NCBI GenBank assembly: GCA_963729935.1
Contig: CAVSPW010000005.1
Location: 372,001-436,000, forward strand
Direction of reading: 5' to 3'
Length of the DNA stretch: 64,000 bases
Source: CAIKMD01 sp963729935
GTDB taxonomy: Bacteria; Pseudomonadota; Alphaproteobacteria; ATCC43930; CGMCC-115725
Shown here piece by piece: positions 8,410-17,475 of this stretch (the stretch's first letter is position 1; the number at the start of each line of letters is the position of its first letter). The notes beneath the pieces were generated by a model. That model saw only the letters and a program-made list of their open reading frames with translations, did no database searches and was not told where the DNA came from. The position numbers and the translations under genes are program-made.

Positions 8410-9541
8410 GACGCGCCGCAATCCGCCTTTCCGCGCCGATCATGTCGGCAGCCTCGTTCGTCCCGCGGCGCTGGTCGAAGCGCGCGCCGCGCTGGAAGCG
8501 GGCAGGATCGACGCCGTGCAGCTTCGCGCCGTCGAAGATTCCGCGATCCGAGCCGCCGTCGCCAAGCAGGCGGAGATCGGACTCAAAGTCGTGACCGACG
8601 GCGAATTCCGCCGCGGCACGTATTCCGATTCCTTCACCACCGCGGGCATCGCCGGCATCAATGTGGCGATGACCGAGGAAGAAGGCTGGCGACGCTCGGA
8701 TACGCATGGCCATCGCACGGCCCGCCGGATCCCGGCAGTGGTGAGCCGCATCGAATGGCGGCGGGGCGGAAATGCCAAGGATTTCGCGGTCCTCGCCGCC
8801 GACGCCGCTTCCCGAAGCGGCGTGACGCCGAAGATCACCCTGCCCGGCCCGGCCTACATCCATTACCGCGCCGGCCGCGACAATATCAGCCGCGCGGTCT
8901 ATCCGAGCCTCGATGAATTCTGGGCCGATCTCGTCAAGGCTTATCACCAGGAGCTGCGCGCGCTCTTCGACGCGGGCTGCCGCTATGTGCAGATCGACGA
9001 GACCTCGCTCGTGAAGCTCGGCGATCCGCGCGCGCGCCAGCTCTTGAAGGAGCGCGGCGACGATTGGAGCGATCTGCTGCGGATCTATGTCGACGCGATC
9101 AACGCGGTGGTCGCCGGCGCGCCTTCCGGCATGCAGGTCGCCATTCATATCTGTCGCAGCCAGGACCCGTCCTGGCAGGCGGATATCGGCTACGACCCGA
9201 TCGCCGATGCGATCTTCAACCGGCTCGATGTCGGGACCTACCTGCTCGAATACGACACGCCGCGCGCCGGCGGCTTCGAACCGCTCCGCCTCTTGCCGAA
9301 GGGAAAGGCCGTCGTGATGGGCCTCGTCTCCTCGCGCGATCCAAGGATCGAGACCGTCGCGGATTTGACCCGCCGGATCGAGGAAGCCAGCCGCTACGCC
9401 CCGCTCGACCGGCTTGCGCTTTGCCCGCATTGCGGCTTTGCTACCAGCGTGTCGCGCAGCAGCGACGAGGCCGAGGCCCTGCAATGGCGCAAGCTCGGAC
9501 TCGTCGTCGAGACCGCGCGCGCCGTGTGGGGGGACGAATGA
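8396..9541 (+). CDS. Cobalamin-independent methionine synthase C-terminal-domain-like protein
   Basis: Homologue of the C-terminal, zinc-binding catalytic half of MetE (UROD/MetE-like TIM barrel), 381 residues, as in YxjG-like stand-alone proteins and epoxyalkane:CoM transferases. Visible family features are RADHVGSLVRP near the N-terminus, VVTDGEFRRGTYSDSF, YVQIDETSL, VAIHICR with the zinc-ligand His/Cys pattern, and LCPHCGFATS giving the last Cys. A thiol or other methyl/alkyl transfer is likely. True methionine synthesis is unproven because the N-terminal MetE half is absent. It overlaps both neighbours (14 bp and 4 bp), so it belongs to one operon. Confidence 0.88.
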   Translation: MPNIETRRNPPFRADHVGSLVRPAALVEARAALEAGRIDAVQLRAVEDSAIRAAVAKQAEIGLKVVTDGEFRRGTYSDSFTTAGIAGINVAMTEEEGWRRSDTHGHRTARRIPAVVSRIEWRRGGNAKDFAVLAADAASRSGVTPKITLPGPAYIHYRAGRDNISRAVYPSLDEFWADLVKAYHQELRALFDAGCRYVQIDETSLVKLGDPRARQLLKERGDDWSDLLRIYVDAINAVVAGAPSGMQVAIHICRSQDPSWQADIGYDPIADAIFNRLDVGTYLLEYDTPRAGGFEPLRLLPKGKAVVMGLVSSRDPRIETVADLTRRIEEASRYAPLDRLALCPHCGFATSVSRSSDEAEALQWRKLGLVVETARAVWGDE

Positions 9542-10581
9542 GGGGCGCTTGCCGATGGCTGGGATACGCGATCGCCGCCTTTGCGTTCGTCTTTTCCGCA
9601 CACGCGGCAAGAGCCGACGCGGTCGCGGATTTCTACAAGGGCCGAACCCTGACGGTTTATGTCGCGTCGGGACCCGGTGGCGGCTACGACGCCTATGGGC
9701 GGCTGCTGGCGCAACACATCGTGGCGCATATTCCCGGGCATCCTCAGGCTGTGGTCGAGAACATGCCGGGCGCGGGCGGCAGGAGCTTGGCGAATTTCCT
9801 CTACAACAAGGCGCCGCACAACGGCACCGCCATCGGCATCCTGCAGGCGGCGATCATCATGGATCGGCTGCTCTACGGGACGAACGCGCAGGGCGCGCTT
9901 TACGATCCGCGCCAATTCGGCTGGATCGGCAGTCTCGACCAATTCACGCCGATAGCCGTCGTCTGGCACACGACGGGCATCAAGACGATCGAACAGGCCA
10001 AGGGCAAGGAGATCAAGTTCGGCTCCTCGGGCGGCGACGTCTCCGAGCGGCTCTACGCCAACATCCTCAACACCATGCTCGGCACCAAATTCGTTGCCGT
10101 CGCGGGCTATAGCGGCTCGGCGGAAATCGCGCTCGCCATGGAACGCGGCGAGGTACCGGCTTTCGTCGGCTGGTATTGGGCCGGGATGAAACGGACCAAG
10201 CCCGAATGGCTCGAGAAGAATCTCGTCACCGTTCTCGTCCAGTTCGGCATCGCGCCCAATCCCGACATGAAGGGCGTACCCTTCATCATGGATCTGCTCA
10301 AAGACCCGAACGACCGCCAGATCGTGCATGTCGCCTTGTCGCAATTGGCGATGGCGCGCCCCTTTGCGGCGCCGCCGGGCGTCCCTGCCGACCGGGTCGA
10401 GGCACTGCGCGCCGCTTTCGACGCGATGCTCGAGGACGCGGACTTCCTCGCCGACGCGCGCAAGCAGCGGCTCGATATTACGCCCTTTCCCGGCGCGCAA
10501 ATCGATACGCTGCTGAAGGACGTCTACGCAACCCCGCCCGAACTGGTCGCCCGCGTGAAGGCGGCCATGGAAGCCAAATAG
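9538..10581 (+). CDS. Tripartite tricarboxylate transporter (TctC/Bug) substrate-binding protein
   Basis: Periplasmic solute-binding protein of the Bug/TctC family, 347 residues from the ATG at 9538, which overlaps the previous stop as ATGA. A signal peptide (WLGYAIAAFAFVFSAHAARA) precedes the family opening DFYKGRTLTVYVASGPGGGYDAYGR. The VENMPGAGG segment is the hallmark of the family. No TctA or TctB membrane subunits lie nearby, so it is an orphan receptor, as is frequent for this family. Likely ligand is a small carboxylate. Confidence 0.92.
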   Translation: MRGACRWLGYAIAAFAFVFSAHAARADAVADFYKGRTLTVYVASGPGGGYDAYGRLLAQHIVAHIPGHPQAVVENMPGAGGRSLANFLYNKAPHNGTAIGILQAAIIMDRLLYGTNAQGALYDPRQFGWIGSLDQFTPIAVVWHTTGIKTIEQAKGKEIKFGSSGGDVSERLYANILNTMLGTKFVAVAGYSGSAEIALAMERGEVPAFVGWYWAGMKRTKPEWLEKNLVTVLVQFGIAPNPDMKGVPFIMDLLKDPNDRQIVHVALSQLAMARPFAAPPGVPADRVEALRAAFDAMLEDADFLADARKQRLDITPFPGAQIDTLLKDVYATPPELVARVKAAMEAK

Positions 10582-10606
10582 CGCCAAATAGAGAAGGGAG
10601 AAAGCC

Positions 10607-11458
10607 ATGCCGATCGCCCAAATACGCGGCGTCAACATCATCTACCAAGTCATCGGCACGAGCGGCCCGTGGGTGGCGCTCTCGCCCGGCGGCCGGCGCG
10701 ACATGAGCGCGATCGAAGGATTGGCCAAGCTGATCGCCGATCAGGGATTTCGCGTTTTGCTTCATGACCGGCGCAATTGCGGCTTGTCGGATATGTGCAT
10801 CGAGGGCGAGGATTCGGAATACGAAATCTGGGCCGACGATCTCCACGAGCTGCTGCGCCAACGCGACGCGCTACCCGCCTATATCGGCGGGTCGTCCTCG
10901 GGCTGCCGGCTCTCGATCCTCTTCGCGCTGCGCCATCCCGAAGCGGTCAAGGGATTGTTGCTGTGGCGCGTGACCGGCGGGCGGCTCGCCTGCGAGCGCC
11001 TTGCCCATAATTACTATCAGCAATATATCGACGCCGCGGAAACCGGCGGCATGCGCGCGGTGTGCGAGATCGACCACTTCAAGGAGCGTTGCACCGCCAA
11101 CCCGTCCAATCTCGGCTATCTCATCCGGCTCGATCCCAAGCGCTTCATCGCCGTGATGCAACATTGGCGCGAATATTTCGTGCGCGGCGCCGACCTTCCC
11201 ATCATCGGCGCGAGCGAGGCCGATCTCAAATCGATCAAGGTTCCGGCCGTGGTCATTCCCGGCAACGACCGGACGCATGGAACGGAAACCGGCAAGACCG
11301 CCGCGCGGCTCATCCCCAAATCCGAACTGCATATCATCTGGCCCAAGGATCTGGATATCGAGCTCAGTCCGCATGAGGATTGGGACGTGAAGAACCCCGA
11401 AATGGCGGGCTATTTCGTCGACATGATGAAGCGCGTGGAAGCTTCGGCAAAGGCATGA
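10607..11458 (+). CDS. Alpha/beta-fold hydrolase
   Basis: Serine hydrolase-like protein of 283 residues in the alpha/beta hydrolase superfamily. It has the strand VLLHDRRNCGLSD, a nucleophile elbow AYIGGSSSGCRLS (GxSxG-type) and a later VVIPGNDRTHG strand that may carry the acidic residue. A C-terminal His occurs in LSPHEDWD. No signal peptide, so cytoplasmic. It lies between two solute-binding protein genes in one run, suggesting it acts on an imported ester or amide. This is inference from position. Confidence 0.85.
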   Translation: MPIAQIRGVNIIYQVIGTSGPWVALSPGGRRDMSAIEGLAKLIADQGFRVLLHDRRNCGLSDMCIEGEDSEYEIWADDLHELLRQRDALPAYIGGSSSGCRLSILFALRHPEAVKGLLLWRVTGGRLACERLAHNYYQQYIDAAETGGMRAVCEIDHFKERCTANPSNLGYLIRLDPKRFIAVMQHWREYFVRGADLPIIGASEADLKSIKVPAVVIPGNDRTHGTETGKTAARLIPKSELHIIWPKDLDIELSPHEDWDVKNPEMAGYFVDMMKRVEASAKA

Positions 11459-11472
11459 GGGAGATTCGAGCG

Positions 11473-12450
11473 ATGCAACACAACCGGACCCGGCGGGGCA
11501 TTCTGGCGCTGGCGGCCGTGGCGGCGGTCATAGCTTGCTTTCCCGGCACCAAGGCCGTCGCCGCCGACAAGCTTCGCGTCGGCAAGGCGATCCTCAATTC
11601 CTTCACCTTCGGCCTGCTCGATGTCGGCGTCGCGAACGGAAATTTCGCCAGGGCCGGGCTGGACATCGAGCCCGTCGTCTTCACCGGCGCCACAAGGCTG
11701 CAGCAGGCGATGACCTCGAACGACATCGATCTGGGGCTCAGCACCGGACAGGATCTGGGCTACATCGTGAAGGGCGCGCCGGTCATGACGGTCGCCGCGA
11801 TCACCAACGCGCCGCGCGAGAGCGTGATGCTCGTCGGCCAGAACAGCACGATCAAGACGGTGGCCGATTTGAAGGGCAAGAAGGTCGCGGTCTCCAACAT
11901 CCGCGGCTATCCCGCCTGGCTCGCGCTGAAGCTGTCGGAGCATGAGGGCTGGGGGCCCAAAGGGATGGAGATCGTCGCCACCGGCTCGCAACCCGCCTCG
12001 ATGGCGGTGCTGAGGACCGGCCAGGTCGATGCCTGGGTCGGCGATCTCGGCAGCTCGATCGACCTGCAAGAGGCACATGAGGGGCGCATCCTCCTCAATA
12101 TGGGCGACTACGTGCCGCCCTTCATGAATACGGCGATGTATGCGACCAACCTGCTGATCAAGGACCACCCGGATCTGGTGCGGCGCTTCGTCAAGGCGTG
12201 GTTCGAGAACGTCGCTTGGGCGAGCACGCACCGCAAGGAGACGATCGACATCCTCGTCCCGCTCTTGCATTCGAAGCCGGGCACGCTCGATCAGGTCTAT
12301 AGGCAATTGATGCCGACGCAATCCACCGACGGGCAATTCGACCCCAAGGCCATGGCAACGATGCGCAAGGCCGTGGTCGAGCTCGGCATCCTTCCTGAGG
12401 AGCCGGACATGTCGAAGCTCTATACGACGGCGTTCCTGCCCAAGAAGTAG
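11473..12450 (+). CDS. NMT1/SsuA-like ABC transporter substrate-binding protein
   Basis: Periplasmic binding protein of the type 2 fold (taurine/thiamine-precursor/nitrate-like, NMT1 family), about 325 residues. A signal peptide (GILALAAVAAVIACFPGTKAVA) is followed by KLRVGKAILNSFTFGLLDVG. The core has DIDLGLSTGQDLGYIVKGAP and VADLKGKKVAVS, both typical. I chose the ATG at 11473 with GAGGGAGAT upstream. An ATG at 11455 overlapping the previous stop is also possible. No cognate permease or ATPase genes follow. The gene is closed by a hairpin terminator. Confidence 0.9.
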   Translation: MQHNRTRRGILALAAVAAVIACFPGTKAVAADKLRVGKAILNSFTFGLLDVGVANGNFARAGLDIEPVVFTGATRLQQAMTSNDIDLGLSTGQDLGYIVKGAPVMTVAAITNAPRESVMLVGQNSTIKTVADLKGKKVAVSNIRGYPAWLALKLSEHEGWGPKGMEIVATGSQPASMAVLRTGQVDAWVGDLGSSIDLQEAHEGRILLNMGDYVPPFMNTAMYATNLLIKDHPDLVRRFVKAWFENVAWASTHRKETIDILVPLLHSKPGTLDQVYRQLMPTQSTDGQFDPKAMATMRKAVVELGILPEEPDMSKLYTTAFLPKK

Positions 12451-12468
12451 CGGCCGGCGCGCGACTCG

Positions 12469-12493
12469 AAACCCGGCAATTTTCCCGGGTTTT
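12469..12493 (+). terminator. Hairpin terminator after the solute-binding protein gene
   Basis: Perfect 8-bp stem AAACCCGG / CCGGGTTT with an 8-base AT-rich loop, ending in a short T run, 19 bp after the stop of the NMT1-like gene. It looks like a rho-independent terminator for the 6.5-12.5 kb gene run. Confidence 0.6.
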
Positions 12494-12551
12494 GCCGGAT
12501 TTCGGCGCCGTCCCCGCTCGCGGACGGCAACGAAAGATGGCATGATGCGGC

Positions 12552-12764
12552 ATGGCCGTCAGAGAGCGACGCGATCTCGAGCGCGAACGCGAGGAAGACG
12601 ACCGGCGCTTCACCGCAAGCCTTGCCGGTCTCGCCGTCGCGTGTTTTCTCATCTTGATCGGGCTCTATGTGATCGAACAGCTCGCCGCCCAGGGCAAGCT
12701 CGAGGATTGCGTCTTGCAGGGCCGTGCCGATTGCGTCCGCGTCGACCTCACGCCGCAGCGCTGA
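12552..12764 (+). CDS. Small single-pass membrane protein, unknown function
   Basis: 70-residue protein. The N-terminus is highly charged (RERRDLEREREEDDRR). One hydrophobic segment (SLAGLAVACFLILIGLYVI, about residues 23-41) follows, then a tail with two cysteines (EDCVLQGRADCVRV). Short proteins with this architecture are common in Hyphomicrobiales and have no assigned role. The frame and composition look coding, but the ribosome site is weak. Confidence 0.6.
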   Translation: MAVRERRDLEREREEDDRRFTASLAGLAVACFLILIGLYVIEQLAAQGKLEDCVLQGRADCVRVDLTPQR

Positions 12765-12848
12765 ACCGGCAGCGCGATTCGCCGCCGCGAACACGCCGGG
12801 GTCTTCGCCGCCACGAACGAATTGATCACGCCGGCGGGAAACGAGATC

Positions 12849-13834
12849 ATGCCGCGCATGCTCAGTGCTCTCCTCATCGGCGGCGGCGGCGTCATACTGA
12901 TCGTGGCGCTGCTCGCCGGCATGATCGCCTTTGGCGGCGGCGATGCGCCGCTGCCTCTTGCGTCGATTAGCCGGCCCTTCCAGAAGGTCGATTTCCGCGA
13001 CCTGCCGGCGCTAGAAACGACGCCGGCGCGCCGCGGAACGCCAATCGCGTTTCGCATCTATCGCGCGGCCGCCAGCGAATCCGGGTCCGAACGGGTGGTC
13101 GTCGCGATTCACGGCTCATCGGCGACAGGCACAAGCCTTCATCCCCTCGCGAAGGCGATAAGCGCGGCGGGATGGACCGTCTACGTTCCCGACATACGCG
13201 GCCATGGCGCGACCGGCCGGCGCGGCGACATCGATTATGCGGGCCAGCTCGATGACGATCTCGCCGTTCTGGTGGCCTTGATTCGCGCGCGGCATCGGAT
13301 GGCGCGCCTCGTCTTGGTGGGATTCTCGTCCGGCGGCGGGTTCGCGCTTCACGCCGCCGCGACGCCGCTGGGGCGCGAATTCGAGCGCGTGGTTCTGATC
13401 GCGCCCATGCTTGGGCCTCGCGCGCCGACCGCGCGGCCCGGAGCCGGCGCTTGGGCGAAGGTCTTTCTGCCGCGGATCGTGGCGTTGACCATTTTGGGTC
13501 GGCTCGGGATTCATCGCTTCGACCATCTCCCGACTCTCGCTTTCGCCGTCGAGCCGGAAAACGCGAAGATGCTGACAGCGAAATATTCTTTTCGATTGAT
13601 GACGGCCTTCGGGACGGCCGATTACGCCTCCGATTTGCGCGGGGCGTCGGCCCCCTCAGCGTGCTTGTCGGCGGCGCCGACGAGCTATTCCTTGCCGAGC
13701 GCTACCGTGAAACCGTCAAAGCGGTTCGGCCTGACGCGTCGGTCACAATCGTGCCCGATCTTGGCCATATCGCAATGACGATCGATGCGCGCGCCATCGC
13801 CGCGATCGTGGCGACGATCCAAACTGCGCCCTGA
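12849..13834 (+). pseudogene. Alpha/beta hydrolase (lysophospholipase-like), broken by a frameshift
   Basis: An N-terminal membrane anchor (LSALLIGGGGVILIVALLAGMIAFGG) precedes an alpha/beta hydrolase domain with VVVAIHGSSATG, the strand YVPDIRGHG and a nucleophile elbow LVGFSSGGGFALH. After ADYASDLRG the frame is lost. The correct C-terminus, VGPLSVLVGGADELFLAERY and VPDLGHIAM with the acid and His of the triad, continues in another frame to 13834. Restoring one G in the GGGG run at 13641-13644 rejoins the halves. So this is a one-base loss in a homopolymer, either a real mutation or a sequence error. The ATG at 12849 is preferred over a TTG at 12822. Confidence 0.8.
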
Positions 13835-13951
13835 TCACGGGCTCCGCGCGTTGCCCGGCGAGCGAGCGCGCCCATGCTGGCGTTGTTGTCTTTCCTTCGC
13901 GCGACGGCGCGACGCTGAAGATTCGCGCCGCGCCTGTGCCGCAAGTGTCGA

Positions 13952-14830
13952 TCAGGCCCAGCCGGCGGTGTGAGCCATGTCGTCATGGCCCGGGTGATAA
14001 TCGGTGTTCGTCTGCGCCGGATTGCGGTTGACCAACGGCCTTCCATAGAGCGGGTGGCGCATGCTGCGCACCTCGTGCTCCACGGTGAAGAGCGGCTTCT
14101 TCGTCTCGGGATCGACGATGTCGTTAAAGCGGTATTCGTGCTCCAGGACGTCCATCGTGATCAGCCCGAGTTCGCGAAGCTTCCGATAAGACTTCGAGAA
14201 ATCGGCGATGTAGATCTGGATATGGTGCTGATCGTAAGGCGGGAGATCGCGCTCGGTCTCGCGGAAGATGAGATGCTGCTGCGGTCCGACCTGGACCCAG
14301 GCCTTGCGCCCGTCTCCGTCTTCGCCCGCATCGGCGTTCGTGTCCATCACCTCGCGATAGAACCGCGCGATCCCCGCGGCCGTGCCTTGCGGCACGTCGA
14401 AGGCAACATAGGGTAATCCCAGCGTGATTTTGCCGAAGAGCTTTTCATTGGGCTCGTGCAGCCGAAAACGGTTGCCCCAGGGACACGTCGCTTCGACGTA
14501 GTCGTTGCGCTCGGCGTAGGAGAACTTCGTCCCGGCGAGCTCGACCTTGACCTTGGCCAGCCGCTCGAGCAGCGCGGCGCGGCCGGGCACGACCAGGCCG
14601 CTCACGCCGCGCAGCACATCGGGGCCGCCGGTCGGTAGATGGAACTGGCTCGTCCCCATGTTGATCCACATGTTGTTGGTCGAGACCATGATATAGGGGT
14701 CGCGCGTGAAGCCGAGGCCCGCGACATAGAACAGGGTCGAGAGACGCTGATCCGGAATCCGCACATTGACGTGCTCGAGCTTGACGATATTGCCGACATC
14801 CTCGGCGGCGCGATCAAAGCGTCGTTCCAT
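13952..14830 (-). CDS. Two-domain VOC/glyoxalase-fold protein
   Basis: Protein of about 292 residues with two vicinal-oxygen-chelate modules. The first begins IVKLEHVNVRIPDQRLSTLFY. The second starts ITLGLPYVAFDVPQGTAAG and contains QHHIQIYIADFSKSY. The architecture resembles extradiol-dioxygenase-like proteins. Metal residues are suggested by the His in EHVNV and HHIQIY, but I cannot confirm a complete triad. The ATG at 14830 has a strong GGGAGGGG site and is preferred over an upstream in-frame start at 14863. It is separated from the acyl carrier protein gene by about 215 bp. Confidence 0.85.
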   Translation of the reverse strand: MERRFDRAAEDVGNIVKLEHVNVRIPDQRLSTLFYVAGLGFTRDPYIMVSTNNMWINMGTSQFHLPTGGPDVLRGVSGLVVPGRAALLERLAKVKVELAGTKFSYAERNDYVEATCPWGNRFRLHEPNEKLFGKITLGLPYVAFDVPQGTAAGIARFYREVMDTNADAGEDGDGRKAWVQVGPQQHLIFRETERDLPPYDQHHIQIYIADFSKSYRKLRELGLITMDVLEHEYRFNDIVDPETKKPLFTVEHEVRSMRHPLYGRPLVNRNPAQTNTDYHPGHDDMAHTAGWA

Positions 14831-15047
14831 GCTCACCCCTCCCGTCCCGGGCTTGTCATCCATCCTGAGCCCGGCGCGGCCCGCCCGTCAACCGGCTCGA
14901 ACTCCTCGCTGGCCGGCCGGCCCGCCGGAAGGCAAAGCTGCGCCGCCGCAGGATCGCTCTGTCCAAACACGAGTTCACCGGCCGACGAGGCCGCATTTCG
15001 CTTGCGCACGCTCCCTTCGACGCGTCCCGTGCTCAGCTTGAAGCCAA

Positions 15048-15299
15048 TCAGCCGGCGCGGAGCCTGCCGGCGAGGTAGTCGACGGCACCATTCAGCGTGA
15101 CCAACCTCTTTGCCTCGGCTTCGGGGATGTCGATGGCGAGACGCTCGTGCAAGGCAATCAGCAGGTTAAGCACGTCCATGGAATCGAGGTCGATTGCCTC
15201 ACGCAGGTCCGCGTCGGGATCGACTTTCCCGAGTTCGGCATCGGGCGCGATCGCGGAGAGCTCCGCCAAAACCGCCTTTCGAATCTCGTCCCGGTTCAT
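15048..15299 (-). CDS. Acyl carrier protein
   Basis: 83-residue acyl carrier protein with the attachment motif DLDSMDVLNLL. Ser40 would carry 4'-phosphopantetheine. Acidic helices surround it as expected. It is the last gene of the ligase-E1-E2 operon and overlaps the E2 gene by 4 bp (ATGA). It is distant from any fatty-acid synthesis genes, so it probably serves a dedicated acyl transfer step with the neighbouring dehydrogenase and ligase. That role is inferred from gene order only. Confidence 0.93.
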   Translation of the reverse strand: MNRDEIRKAVLAELSAIAPDAELGKVDPDADLREAIDLDSMDVLNLLIALHERLAIDIPEAEAKRLVTLNGAVDYLAGRLRAG

Positions 15300-16498
15300 A
15301 AGACCTCCGGCGTTTGCAGCAGCGTTTCGATCTCGGCCAAGAACAGGGCGCCGCCATGGCCTTCACTGGCGCGGTGGTCCGCGGCCAAGCTCACCGTCAC
15401 GACCGGACGCACGACGACTTGACCGTCGGCGACCCATGGCCGCGGCGATGGCGTGCCGATCCCGACGAGGGCGACCTGCGGCGGATAGATCACGCCGAAC
15501 ATCGTTTTGACGCCCCGCTCGCCAAGATTCGAGACCGTCGCGGTCGAATCGGCAAGCTCGGAGCTGCGCAGATTGCCTGAGCGTACCCGCGCCACCAAGT
15601 CGCGCAGGCGTGCCATGAGCGCATCGAGCGAAAGCTCGTTGGTGTCGTGGATCGCGGGCGCGATCAGCCCGCCGCCGCGGATCGACACCGCCACGCCGAG
15701 ATGCACGGCTGGGCTCGGCTCATATCGGCCCTCGCGCCAAAAGCCGTTCATGTCCTTGAACTTCGCGAAAGCGAGGGCGGCGGCTTTGAGCAGAAGCGCT
15801 GCCATCAGGAGGCGCTCTTTCGGCTGCCGCTGGGCATTGGTGGCGGTCAGCCAAGCGGTGGCCGCGGCGAGATCGACGTCCTGCGCGAGATAATAGTGCG
15901 GGATCTCCCGCTTCGATTTCGCCATCGCAACGGCGATCGCCTTGCGAATCTCAGCAAGATCGGACCTGCCGCGCGGTTTCGCCACCGGGGGCGCACCCAA
16001 TTTCTCGGCGACGGTGGCGGCGGCGAGCACATCGGTGGACGTCACGGCGCCGCCGGGCCCGCTGCCGCTTAACCGCGAGAGATCGATCCCCCGCTCCTCG
16101 GCCAAGCGTCGCGCAGCTGGCGAAACCCGAGCACGTGCGCCGGCCGCCAAAGGCACGGCAGCGCCCGGCGGCGGCGCCGCACGGGGCGCCGGCGGTACTT
16201 CTTGCGGCTTCGGCTTGGTCTCCGGGAGCGGCGGCGGCGCCGGCTTCTCGGGCTTCGCCCCGCCCGGCGGGCGGATCATGGCGAGCGGCGTGCCGACGGG
16301 CACTTTCGTGCCCGGCTGGACCAGCAATTCATCGAGCGTCCCATTTTCGAAGCATTCGACTTCGATCGCGCCCTTCTGAGTCTCGACCACGGCGACGACA
16401 TCCCCGCGCGCGACCTGATCGCCCGGCCGCTTCAACCATTCGACAAGCGTGCCGGCCTCCATGTCGGCACCCAGCGCGGGCATGCGGAACTCGGCCAT
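15296..16498 (-). CDS. Dihydrolipoamide acyltransferase (E2) of a 2-oxo acid dehydrogenase complex
   Basis: 400-residue E2 component. The N-terminal lipoyl domain carries the lipoylated lysine in ETQKGAIEVE (Lys42). A Pro/Ala-rich linker is followed by a peripheral subunit-binding domain (SPAARRLAEERGIDLSRLSG, about residues 125-160) and the catalytic domain ending in SLAADHRASEGHGG with the active-site His. It moves the acyl group from E1 to CoA. It is coupled to E1 beta (one-base overlap) and to the acyl carrier protein gene. No E3 gene is present, so lipoamide dehydrogenase must come from elsewhere. Confidence 0.94.
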   Translation of the reverse strand: MAEFRMPALGADMEAGTLVEWLKRPGDQVARGDVVAVVETQKGAIEVECFENGTLDELLVQPGTKVPVGTPLAMIRPPGGAKPEKPAPPPLPETKPKPQEVPPAPRAAPPPGAAVPLAAGARARVSPAARRLAEERGIDLSRLSGSGPGGAVTSTDVLAAATVAEKLGAPPVAKPRGRSDLAEIRKAIAVAMAKSKREIPHYYLAQDVDLAAATAWLTATNAQRQPKERLLMAALLLKAAALAFAKFKDMNGFWREGRYEPSPAVHLGVAVSIRGGGLIAPAIHDTNELSLDALMARLRDLVARVRSGNLRSSELADSTATVSNLGERGVKTMFGVIYPPQVALVGIGTPSPRPWVADGQVVVRPVVTVSLAADHRASEGHGGALFLAEIETLLQTPEVL

Positions 16499-17475
16499 CA
16501 GCGTCCCATCGTTGCCTTTGCCGCTGCGACGATCCGCGGCGTCTGGGGGATCGCGGCCTCCTCGAGATGCTTGGCGTAAGGGATCGGCATCTCGGCGCTG
16601 CAGACCCGGCCGACCGGCCCGTCGAGATCCCAGAAAGCGCCCTCCATCACCCGCGCGCTCACCTCCGCGGCGAGACTGCCGCTCTTCCAGCCCTCGTCGA
16701 TCACCACGGCGCGGCGCGTCTTCCGCACGGAATTGAGGATCGTGCGCTCATCGAGCGGCCGCAGCACGCGCAAGTCGACGACCTCGGCGTCGATCCCTTC
16801 CCCCGCGAGCGCCTCGGCAGCCGCCAAGGTCTTCCACAGCGAACCGCCATAGGTGATCAGGCTGAGATCGCGGCCCTCGCGGCGGATCGCCGCGTGATCG
16901 ATCTCGACGGCGCCGGCGGCGTCGGCGAGTTCGCCCTCCGTGTTGTAAAGGAGCGCATTCTCGAAGATCAGCACGGGATCGGGATCCTCCAACGCCGTCC
17001 ACAGCATTCCGCGCGCGTCTTCGAGCGTCGCAGGCGCGAGCACCCGGATACCTGGAATGTGCGCATACCAGCCTTCGAGGCTGTGCGAATGCTGGGCGGC
17101 AAGCTGGCGGCCCGCCCCGGTCGCCATCCGGATCACCACGGGCACATGGAGCTGCCCTCCCGACATGTGGCGGACGGTCGCGGCCGTGTTGAGAATTTGA
17201 TCGAGTGCGAGCATCGAGAAATTGACGGTCATGATCTCGACGATCGGACGCATGCCTGCCATGGCTGCACCGATGCCGGCGCCGGTGAAAGCGGACTCCG
17301 ACAGCGGCGTGTCGCGGATGCGCTCCGCCCCGAATTCCTCCAGCAGGCCCATGCTGACCGCGTACGAACCGCCGTAACGGCCGACATCCTCGCCCATCAG
17401 AAAGACCCGGTCGTCGCGCTGCATGGCTTCGCGTATCGCCGCGCGCATGGCATCGCGATAGTTGGTCGCGCTCAT
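16498..17475 (-). CDS. 2-oxo acid dehydrogenase E1 component, beta subunit (pyruvate dehydrogenase type)
   Basis: 325-residue beta subunit of a thiamine-diphosphate E1. It begins MSATNYRDAMRAAIREAMQR and contains VFLMGEDVGRYGG, DTPLSESAFTGAGIGAAMAG and RPIVEIMTVNF, all typical of PdhB/AcoB. The start ATG overlaps the E1 alpha stop by 4 bp. Substrate is probably pyruvate or acetoin. The two cannot be separated by eye, though the adjacent acetyl-CoA-synthetase-like gene favours an acetyl product. Confidence 0.94.
   Translation of the reverse strand: MSATNYRDAMRAAIREAMQRDDRVFLMGEDVGRYGGSYAVSMGLLEEFGAERIRDTPLSESAFTGAGIGAAMAGMRPIVEIMTVNFSMLALDQILNTAATVRHMSGGQLHVPVVIRMATGAGRQLAAQHSHSLEGWYAHIPGIRVLAPATLEDARGMLWTALEDPDPVLIFENALLYNTEGELADAAGAVEIDHAAIRREGRDLSLITYGGSLWKTLAAAEALAGEGIDAEVVDLRVLRPLDERTILNSVRKTRRAVVIDEGWKSGSLAAEVSARVMEGAFWDLDGPVGRVCSAEMPIPYAKHLEEAAIPQTPRIVAAAKATMGR

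Noticed and set aside
8396..9541. MetE-like gene as a true methionine synthase
   Set aside because: Only the C-terminal catalytic half is present and its neighbours are uptake and hydrolase genes, so the more general family name is used.
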